Source: RYN-433 sp036558265 (GTDB lineage Bacteria; Planctomycetota; Phycisphaerae; Tepidisphaerales; Tepidisphaeraceae). From it: 12,105 nt of DNA. Every line of letters starts with the position of its first letter. Within the stretch, counting starts at the first letter, position 1. Shown piece after piece: positions 6,698-11,659 of this stretch. Position numbers and translations under genes: made by a program. The stretch lies in the NCBI GenBank assembly GCA_036558265.1, contig DATBFY010000764.1:1-12105 (forward strand). The letters are read 5' to 3'. The notes beneath the pieces are model-generated. The model saw only the letters and a program-made list of their open reading frames with translations, did no database searches and had not been told where the DNA came from.

Positions 6698-6986
6698 TGC
6701 TCTGCTGAAATCCTCGCAACGCCCGTCATCCTGAGGGAGTTTCAACGACCGAAGGATCTTGCCGGAAGAGCAGCTATCGGTCCATTCGCGGCCAGATCCC
6801 TTCGACAAGCTCAGGGCAGGCGCTTCGTCGGTCGAACCTCCTCAGAGTTTGTGAACAAATTGAAAAAGGGGTCTCAGGAGTGCCGCTGGCGCGGCAAAAA
6901 CACGGGCGGGCCGCCCGTGCCACGGGATTTCTTTACAGGCTCTCAGGATGACGTCGCTCGTGGCAGACAAGGATTTCGGCAGAGCA
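6698..6986. repeat. MITE-like inverted-repeat element, 289 bp
   Basis: The outer ends TGCTCTGCTGAAATCCT (6698-6714) and AGGATTTCGGCAGAGCA (6970-6986) are inverted copies matching at 16 of 17 positions. Inside them, CGTCATCCTGAG (6724-6735) and CTCAGGATGACG (6942-6953) are perfect 12-bp inverted copies. A third nested pair is CGAAGGATCT and AGATCCCTTCG (about 6750-6802). A perfect 8-bp hairpin CACGGGCG-GGC-CGCCCGTG lies at 6901-6919, and a 5-bp one at 6882-6895. No ORF inside looks real and no transposase is nearby, so any movement would need a helper in trans. The GTCATCCTGAG...CTCAGGATGAC words resemble intergenic repeats seen in many bacteria. I see no clear target-site duplication. Confidence 0.65.
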
Positions 6987-6996
6987 GTTTCATGTC

Positions 6997-7075
6997 TTCA
7001 CGCTTGACCGATCAAAAATTCCCCGCCGCCGGAGCGAACCGCACCAGCAAAGTTGAAGACACGCTGAAGCGTGAA
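6997..7075. repeat. Inverted TTCACGCTT / AAGCGTGAA repeat
   Basis: TTCACGCTT (6997-7005) is inverted as AAGCGTGAA (7067-7075), which overlaps a local perfect hairpin CACGCT-GA-AGCGTG (7060-7073). It follows the 289-bp element almost directly and may be a second small repeat unit. Confidence 0.4.
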
Positions 7076-7255
7076 CTCCGAGCTGCGAGAATAAAATGGG
7101 TTGCGCGGCGCGAGAACCGGAAGTGGGGCGGGTCAAAGGGGTTGTGAGAATCCCGGGTGGAAAAAACCGACCCCAAAGCGGCCCCCTGGGCGACGGTTTG
7201 TGGCCCCGGGATTGCCCCGCGGTGGCCCTGCCTTGGCCCTGGGGTGCGCTTCTGT
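7076..7255. other. GC-rich spacer between repeat units, no gene seen
   Basis: Open frames cross this stretch on both strands, but their translations are low-complexity and change with each repeat unit. I see no RNA gene or promoter that I can support. Confidence 0.4.
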
Positions 7256-7338
7256 CGCCCCTTACGGGGCGGATCGTTGGTTGCATTTAATACCCACGGC
7301 TTACGCCGTGGGCTATGTTCTATCGCCGCTCCGCGGCG
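7256..7338. repeat. Array of three perfect GC-rich hairpins
   Basis: CGCCCC-TTAC-GGGGCG (7256-7271), CCCACGGC-TTAC-GCCGTGGG (7293-7312) and CGCCGC-TCC-GCGGCG (7324-7338) are perfect stems of 6, 8 and 6 bp with tiny loops. They are spaced 21 and 11 bases apart, and two share the loop TTAC. The middle one resembles a palindrome I associate with planctomycete intergenic regions. Because each is symmetric, the strand of any RNA cannot be told. Confidence 0.65.
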
Positions 7339-7710
7339 GTCGGTGCGGGAGTATTCGGTTGTCAATGAGCGCTTCTACAGGAAGGCGCGGGGTTGCGCGC
7401 CGGTGACGCTTCGGGCGCCATCGAGGTTGCGGGAGGTGGGGATTTGCTGGGGTTTTCGGGTGAAATCTTTTTTATTTTTCGCATGGAGGGGGTGGCGCCG
7501 CGCGCGTCATGGGAGCGCAACAAAACGTCGGAATGTTTGCGCGGAGGCGGGGCGGTGCTCGGTCGCGCGTCTCCCGCCCCTTCGGAGTGAATGGGTGCGC
7601 GGTTGCCGCGGGACGGTGTCGGCGGGGTTTGGGGCAGCGCCGGCAGCGCCCCAATGGGCCGGAATTCCAACTGATGTCCGCCGAACGAAAGCCCAAGCGA
7701 CGCGCGGCGT
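7339..7710. other. Non-coding upstream region of the zinc-ribbon gene, with one hairpin
   Basis: A frame stays open from 7157 into the downstream gene, but its first 190 codons translate the hairpin array and other repeat sequence, so I treat them as non-coding. A TTGGGGC/GCCCCAA stem of 7 bp at 7629-7654 encloses a GC-rich loop and lies about 57 bases before the -10-like box. There is also a T-rich patch near 7466-7480. Confidence 0.4.
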
Positions 7711-7716
7711 TACAAT
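7711..7716 (+). promoter_or_regulatory. -10-like TACAAT box just before the zinc-ribbon gene
   Basis: TACAAT matches the sigma70-type -10 at 5 of 6 positions and ends 10 bases before ATG 7727. A start 6-7 bases downstream would leave only a 3-4 base leader, consistent with the lack of an SD. No convincing -35 is present. Confidence 0.4.
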
Positions 7717-7726
7717 TAAGCTTCCC

Positions 7727-8323
7727 ATGAGACGGCTGCTGCGCGTCCTGCCGAAGGCTGGCGTGATCCTGTTATTGCTGCTCTGCGCGGCCGCGGCCGG
7801 GCTCTGGATTCAAAGCTACTTCGCGTCCGATTCAGTACGCTCTGTCCGCAAGGAGCGCGCTAACGACAGTTGGAGTGTCGCGACTACTCAAGTTCAGGCC
7901 TCGCGCGGGTACGTCTTATTCAGGCGTGGCGTTTTGATCCTGAAGAACCAGGCATACATCGAGCAACTCGTCCCTGATTTTACCAATGACCGTGACGGGA
8001 CGTTTTGGGAGACGGACGTCCCTTACGACCTTAAGGGCATGTTCAAGGGCGGCAGCATCTGGAACCGCATGGGATTCGTTGCCGCATCCGATTTCCAAGA
8101 CTCACCGGAAGAGTACGCGGCAAACACGTTTGTCCTTTTCCCGCTCTGGCCCATGATGCTCGTCACCGGCCTGCCTTCGGCGCTGATCGTCCGTCGGAGA
8201 TGGATCGCGTTCCTCAGGTTGAGGCGGCAAGGGCGAGGGCTCTGTCCGCGCTGCGGGTACGATGTATCGCATTCCGAGAGCGATAGGTGTCCCGAGTGTG
8301 GCGAGGCCCGCATTCCGGCTTGA
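7727..8323 (+). CDS. Membrane protein with C-terminal zinc ribbon
   Basis: This 198-residue protein has two membrane segments: KAGVILLLLLCAAAAGLWI (10-28) and NTFVLFPLWPMMLVTGLPSALI (133-154). About 100 mostly polar residues lie between them, probably outside the cytoplasm. After RRRW the chain returns to the cytoplasmic side and ends with a four-cysteine zinc ribbon, CPRCGYDVSHSESDRCPECG (Cys173, 176, 188, 191). This arrangement is common and largely uncharacterised in planctomycetes, and I assign no function. ATG 7727 is chosen because the protein proper begins there with a basic, then hydrophobic, N-terminus; earlier in-frame codons read through repeats. No SD is present, and a TACAAT box lies 10 bases upstream. 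A second gene of the same architecture follows 96 bases later. Confidence 0.75.
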   Translation: MRRLLRVLPKAGVILLLLLCAAAAGLWIQSYFASDSVRSVRKERANDSWSVATTQVQASRGYVLFRRGVLILKNQAYIEQLVPDFTNDRDGTFWETDVPYDLKGMFKGGSIWNRMGFVAASDFQDSPEEYAANTFVLFPLWPMMLVTGLPSALIVRRRWIAFLRLRRQGRGLCPRCGYDVSHSESDRCPECGEARIPA

Positions 8324-8327
8324 TGCC

Positions 8328-8376
8328 GACGGCGTCCCGCGAAGCCGTCCACCCTCCCGGCGCGCGCGCGGGGGAG
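8328..8376. terminator. Hairpins after the first zinc-ribbon gene (possible terminator)
   Basis: GACGGC/GCCGTC (8328-8349, 10-base loop) starts 5 bases after the stop. It is followed by a CTCCC/GGGAG stem (8354-8376) around a (GC)n loop. There is no T-run, so a Rho-independent terminator role is only suggested. Confidence 0.3.
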
Positions 8377-8403
8377 ATCGAAGAATTGCCGGCATTGATC
8401 GGG

Positions 8404-8409
8404 TAGACT
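8404..8409 (+). promoter_or_regulatory. -10-like TAGACT box before the second zinc-ribbon gene
   Basis: TAGACT (4 of 6 matches to TATAAT) ends exactly 10 bases before ATG 8420, the same spacing as TACAAT before the preceding gene. No SD and no clear -35. Confidence 0.3.
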
Positions 8410-8419
8410 TTCTCGCGCA

Positions 8420-8962
8420 ATGCAGCGCCGCTGGTTCCAACGCGTGGCTGCGCCGTTCCGCCATCACCCGATAGCCACTGTCGCGGCGTTGGTGACGCTC
8501 GCGACCGTCGTCGTCGACGTCATCGATGATTGGGCCCCTCTCAATCCCACGGTTCAATGGATGTCGCCGGCGATCGGCGTGTTATCCATCTTTTTCTGGT
8601 TGCCCCTCAGCTTGCGAATCGAGCGCAAGCAGAGACGCCTCCGTGACGGTCTGTGCGTCGCCTGCGGATACGACATGCGGGGCAGCCCCGGCCGCTGCCC
8701 GGGGTGCGGCACCGTGCCCGTCGCACGACCGCGATCTTCATGTTTCCTGGGCTCACTTCTTGTTGGATTCCGACATCTCGCTGTACCGCACCGATCCCGC
8801 GGTGTTCAGGGGCGAGCGCGACAGGAGCAGCGCGCCCGACGTCGCCGGCCCGATGTCCAGCGTGACGTTCGACCCGATCGGTTGCGATGGAAGCGCGTAT
8901 CCCGACGGAACCGTCGCGTTCACCCGCGCATCGATCGGTCCGGTGGGCGACAACGACCGTGA
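8420..8962 (+). CDS. Second zinc-ribbon membrane protein, with an abnormal read-on C-terminus
   Basis: The first 100 of 180 residues form a compact protein. There is a basic start (MQRRWFQRV), TM1 near 16-35 (HPIATVAALVTLATVVVDVI), TM2 near 48-66 (MSPAIGVLSIFFWLPLSLRI), and a zinc ribbon CVACGYDMRGSPGRCPGCG (Cys79, 82, 93, 96). Such proteins usually end a few residues after the last cysteine. Here no stop occurs and the frame continues 80 residues of Arg-rich, low-complexity sequence (SRRNRRVHPRIDRSGGRQRP at the end), 210 bases of it antisense to the secreted protein encoded on the other strand. I infer loss of the original stop by mutation or rearrangement near 8720-8750. The first part looks intact, and whether a stable protein is made is open. 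No SD; ATG 8420 is the first plausible start. Confidence 0.65.
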   Translation: MQRRWFQRVAAPFRHHPIATVAALVTLATVVVDVIDDWAPLNPTVQWMSPAIGVLSIFFWLPLSLRIERKQRRLRDGLCVACGYDMRGSPGRCPGCGTVPVARPRSSCFLGSLLVGFRHLAVPHRSRGVQGRARQEQRARRRRPDVQRDVRPDRLRWKRVSRRNRRVHPRIDRSGGRQRP

Positions 8963-9478
8963 CGACATCGGCGCCGCGGCCGGCGCGCGATCGGCGTACC
9001 GGATCGTTCCCGTCCCGCCTGACATGAACGCCGATGACGAGGCCGCGAATCCCGGCTGCGCGGGCAGTTGATTTCCCCCGACAGCGCCCGACGAGATCCC
9101 GTATGCCGGGTTGTAAAGCTGCGGCTCGGGCAGCTTCATCGCCTGCTGCACCGGCGAGGGCTTGGGGACGTAACTGATCGCGCCGTTGGGCGACAGCGGG
9201 CCGACGGCGTTGTAGTTCATCCGGACCTCCGACGGCAGCGCCCCCGACCGCCACGTCGCGTACCGCGCCTCCGACGGCAGCACGTTGGTCTGGTACGCCG
9301 AGTACCGGATCGTCCCGCTCGTCCCCATGTTGCCGTAGAGCTCACCGCCCACCCGGCGGTTCACCTGCCCGACCTGGTTGTTCACCTGCCATTGCGCGAC
9401 GGCGCAGGCGGCCAGGGACACCGCGATGGCCGCGGCGACGCGCTGCAATACCCGCTCACGTTCGGATCCGGTGATCAT
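8753..9478 (-). CDS. Secreted paralogue B of the DUF2092 cassette, unknown function
   Basis: This 241-residue protein has an N-terminal export signal (RVAAAIAVSLAACAVAQ, cleavage near 29). Residues 67-126 form a core shared with the first gene of the same operon: LPSEARYATWRSGALPSE, then YNAVGPLSPNGAISYVPKPS, then LPEPQLYNPAY. N-terminal to this both share a QVGQVxxRVxGExYGNMG region. The C-terminal half is Ser/Pro/Gly/Ala-rich and probably extended. The motif G-(T/S)-(I/V)-R-Y-(S/A) appears at about 56-60, 157-161 and 228-232. I recognise no known domain or catalytic residue. It starts 12 bases after the stop of the DUF2092 gene with no SD, so it is probably translationally coupled. Its 3' end is overlapped antisense by the run-on end of the zinc-ribbon gene. 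An envelope or surface structural role is a guess. Confidence 0.75.
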   Translation of the reverse strand: MITGSERERVLQRVAAAIAVSLAACAVAQWQVNNQVGQVNRRVGGELYGNMGTSGTIRYSAYQTNVLPSEARYATWRSGALPSEVRMNYNAVGPLSPNGAISYVPKPSPVQQAMKLPEPQLYNPAYGISSGAVGGNQLPAQPGFAASSSAFMSGGTGTIRYADRAPAAAPMSSRSLSPTGPIDARVNATVPSGYALPSQPIGSNVTLDIGPATSGALLLSRSPLNTAGSVRYSEMSESNKK

Positions 9479-9490
9479 GCGGCTTGACGC

Positions 9491-10351
9491 CTATTTCTTT
9501 TCCGTCGACGGCTCCTGGGACTTTGCCGGCTGCGCCATCGAGCTGGGTGCGGCCGGTCCGAAATCAACCCGCCTGGCATCCTGAGGCGCCGCGAACGTGA
9601 ACGCCGAATCCGGCACGTCCGCCGACAGTTTCCAGTTCGAAAGGAACGACACGTACTGCGGTTGCGATGGGTTCTCCTTGTACGTGATCACGAATTTCCG
9701 TGGCATCGCCTGTTCGTTGTCCTCGATCCACACCTGCCAGTCCACCCCCGGCTGGCGGAACGCCAGGTGGTGACACCGCGCCTCGAACACGTAGCCGATG
9801 CCCAGGTACTGGCCGACGCGGGCGTTGGCGATCAGCGTCTTGTACGGGTCGGCGAAGAGGATGTCCGCGAGCGGGATCGCCAGGCCGTATTTTTCCGCCA
9901 GCATGTCGAACGTCGCGTCGATCGTGGGAGGCGCGCCGGCGATGCCGTACGTGTGGCTCGCCCGATTCAGGAGCGCCACCTGCTTGCCGTCATACCAGAA
10001 TTGAAGATCCTCGAGGTCCCCGACGACGCTCGCCGCCACGCCGTCCGGCCGGCGCACCGCGACGCGCTGGTTCCGGGCCACCTGGATCTTCTGGCCGTTC
10101 TCCATCACCTGGTCCATCATCGCGTGGGACTGGAAGCTGAACCGCTTGGCCGCCGCGAGTTGCTCCCCCATCTTCTTCAGGAGCGCATCGGCCTTGGGAT
10201 CGATCGCGGGCGCCGGTGCTACGGGCTGCCGCCGCTCCGCCTGGCCATCACCGCGGCCGCCGCCACTACCCCCCTGCTGTGCGACGGCGCGGAAACACAA
10301 CGCCGTCAGCGGAACCAGAACGGCGACGACGATCGTCCTCCGGGTTTCCAT
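9491..10351 (-). CDS. DUF2092 family periplasmic protein
   Basis: This 286-residue exported protein has a signal peptide (METRRTIVVAVLVPLTALCFRAVAQQ, cleavage near 24-26). A Gly/Arg-rich linker (27-42) precedes the conserved domain from about 50 to 265. It matches the DUF2092 pattern: DPKADALLKKMGEQLAAAKRFSF, NQRVAVRRPDGVAA, GDLEDLQFWYDGKQVALLNR, MLAEKYGLAIPLADILFADPY, GYVFEARCHHLAFRQPGVDWQVWIE, MPRKFVITYKE, and SNWKLSADVPDSAFTF. The alternating strands and the WYDGKxVALL and DWQVWIE motifs recall LolA/LolB-like lipoprotein-carrier folds, and I believe the family is grouped with them. Its biochemical role is not established. GAGGA lies 5 bases before the ATG. It is the middle gene of three, between two paralogous secreted proteins, which suggests it may carry, fold or anchor them. 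Confidence 0.88.
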   Translation of the reverse strand: METRRTIVVAVLVPLTALCFRAVAQQGGSGGGRGDGQAERRQPVAPAPAIDPKADALLKKMGEQLAAAKRFSFQSHAMMDQVMENGQKIQVARNQRVAVRRPDGVAASVVGDLEDLQFWYDGKQVALLNRASHTYGIAGAPPTIDATFDMLAEKYGLAIPLADILFADPYKTLIANARVGQYLGIGYVFEARCHHLAFRQPGVDWQVWIEDNEQAMPRKFVITYKENPSQPQYVSFLSNWKLSADVPDSAFTFAAPQDARRVDFGPAAPSSMAQPAKSQEPSTEKK

Positions 10352-10396
10352 ATCGGTCCTCGCGATCAGGTCTCGGGCAAGGCCTGCCCACGGCGG

Positions 10397-11260
10397 TCAT
10401 TGCCGCGGCGGTTGCGCCGGTTCTTGCTGTTGTTGTTGCTGGGGTTGTCGTTGCTTGGGTTGCGGATTGGACAACGTCGCGTCGTGCACCGGGATCCGAT
10501 TGAGCGTATGCGACAGCCATCGCGCGCCTTCCGTCGCGTTCGGATCGTACGGAATCCCCTGGAAAAGCGGATCGTTGGGCAGTGGCGAATCCGGCACCGG
10601 CGTCAGGCCGGGGATCATCCGCCGCGCTGGCTCTGATTGCTCCTGACCCGACGGAAGCTGCTGCGGCCGCAAGGTGGGCGGCGGCATCTGCTGTCCCGTC
10701 CGCGGTTGCTGTGGTTGCTGCACCTGCTGCGGGCGTTGCGGCGCAGGCTGTTGCAGGGGTCCGCCGTTGTTCAGCGCCCCGGGAATGCGCATCGACGCCT
10801 GAACCGCCTCCCCCGGGTTCTGCGGCAACCCGCCCGGCGGCGCCGGAAGCTGCCCCTCCACCTGCCGGCCCCGCGCCACCGCCGGATCGTACGCCGGGTT
10901 GTAAAGCTGCGGCGCCGGCAACCGCATCGCCTCCTGCAGTGGCGACCGCCTCGGGATGTAGTTGATCAAGCCCTGCGGCGGGAGCGGTCCGTACGCCGCG
11001 CGGTTCATCTGGATCTCCGACGGCAGCGCCCCCGACCGCCACAACGCGTAACGCTCCTCCGACGGCAACAACCGCATCTGCTGCGGCATCGGATATCGAT
11101 CGGCATTCCCCATGTTGCCGTAGATCTCACCATTGACGCGGGTATCCACCTGGCCGACCTGCCCCACCTGGTTGCTCGCCGGATACTGCCCCCAGGCGAC
11201 CCCCGCCGGCAACCCCACCGCCGCCAGCGCCACCGTGAATCGAAGGGTCCAAACGCTCAT
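10397..11260 (-). CDS. Secreted paralogue A of the DUF2092 cassette, Gln/Pro-rich tail
   Basis: This 287-residue protein is the first gene of the three-gene operon. A signal peptide (LRFTVALAAVGLPAGVAWGQ) is followed by QVGQVGQVDTRVNGEIYGNMG (31-51). Then comes the core shared with paralogue B: LLPSEERYALWRSGALPSE, AAYGPLPPQGLINYIPRRSP, and MRLPAPQLYNPAY, over residues 64-124. Residues 155-215 are rich in Gln and Pro (PQRPQQVQQPQQP). A short distinct segment, PLFQGIPYDPNATEGARWL, follows, and the end is a Gln run (QRQPQQQQQQEPAQPPRQ). The tails of A and B are unrelated in composition, so the core is what is conserved. GGAAGGA about 8-9 bases upstream and a TACAAT -10 box support the start. 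The function is unknown. The gap to the DUF2092 gene is 45 bases. Confidence 0.78.
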   Translation of the reverse strand: MSVWTLRFTVALAAVGLPAGVAWGQYPASNQVGQVGQVDTRVNGEIYGNMGNADRYPMPQQMRLLPSEERYALWRSGALPSEIQMNRAAYGPLPPQGLINYIPRRSPLQEAMRLPAPQLYNPAYDPAVARGRQVEGQLPAPPGGLPQNPGEAVQASMRIPGALNNGGPLQQPAPQRPQQVQQPQQPRTGQQMPPPTLRPQQLPSGQEQSEPARRMIPGLTPVPDSPLPNDPLFQGIPYDPNATEGARWLSHTLNRIPVHDATLSNPQPKQRQPQQQQQQEPAQPPRQ

Positions 11261-11282
11261 GCCGCGCTATCCTTCCGGCTTG

Positions 11283-11288
11283 ATTGTA
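11283..11288 (-). promoter_or_regulatory. -10 box of the DUF2092 operon
   Basis: On the minus strand this reads TACAAT (5 of 6), with the ATG 22 bases further and the SD in between, a normal promoter-leader layout. The best -35 at 17-bp spacing is GTGCCG (3 of 6). About 40 bases upstream lies a dyad TTCGT-AA-ACGAA (11329-11340), a possible operator. Confidence 0.45.
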
Positions 11289-11458
11289 GGGCCTCGGGTG
11301 GCCGGCGGCACTCGAAAAACATTTGCTATTCGTAAACGAACAGCGGTGGTGACGGGCAATCGTTTGGTTTCGATGAGCCCGTGCAGGCATAGCGCCACGG
11401 TTGGCGTGTGAAAACCGGCGCGCGCGCTTATGCGGGGCACGATGCGCGTGGATCCTGT

Positions 11459-11596
11459 TCAGAGGGAGGAGGAGATGCCGGCCCTGAGGAGGAAGACGAT
11501 CGCGCCGAGCATGCAGAGGTTGGCCAGCAGGCCGAGCACGCACAGGCGGTGGCGAGCGTTCCGCTCGGCGAAGCCGTAGGAGAGGATCTCAGCCAC
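11459..11596 (-). CDS. Small single-pass membrane protein, 45 aa
   Basis: This frame runs from GTG 11596 to TGA 11459, too short for most ORF cut-offs. The peptide begins MAEILSYGFAERNARHRLC and has one hydrophobic helix VLGLLANLCMLGAIVFLLRAG (20-40), then ISSSL. The basic residues RNARHR before the helix put the N-terminus in the cytoplasm. Nearly every codon ends in G or C (only two GCT codons deviate), a strong coding sign here. No SD exists. TAAAAT (11610-11605) ends 8 bases before the GTG, so the mRNA would start at or beside the start codon. It lies 63 bases after the protease gene on the same strand, and 198 bases upstream of the DUF2092 operon start. Function unknown. Confidence 0.6.
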   Translation of the reverse strand: MAEILSYGFAERNARHRLCVLGLLANLCMLGAIVFLLRAGISSSL

Positions 11597-11604
11597 GGGG
11601 GATG

Positions 11605-11610
11605 ATTTTA
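11605..11610 (-). promoter_or_regulatory. -10-like TAAAAT box of the small membrane protein gene
   Basis: On the minus strand TAAAAT (5 of 6 matches) ends 8 bases before GTG 11596, implying a leaderless transcript. No -35 match at the usual spacing. Confidence 0.4.
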
Positions 11611-11659
11611 CCGGATTCGGCGGCGCTGCCCGGCGGTGGCGGGGTGCGGCTCCGGAATC

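Noticed and set aside
7256..7338. CRISPR-like array
   Set aside because: The three hairpins differ in sequence and there are no constant repeats with equal spacers or cas genes.
7012..7365. Minus-strand frames through the repeat region
   Set aside because: Their translations are made of palindrome units and have no domain or start signal.
7157..7726. N-terminal extension of the first zinc-ribbon protein by 190 residues
   Set aside because: The extension translates the three-hairpin array and GC-rich spacer, while a basic-hydrophobic N-terminus and a -10 box mark ATG 7727.
9662..10636. Long plus-strand frame opposite the DUF2092 gene
   Set aside because: It is the antisense shadow of a clear DUF2092 protein and has an Arg/His/Leu-rich, domain-free translation.
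11127..11543. Minus-strand frame of 138 codons upstream of paralogue A
   Set aside because: It overlaps the promoter and signal peptide region of paralogue A in another frame and shows no domain.
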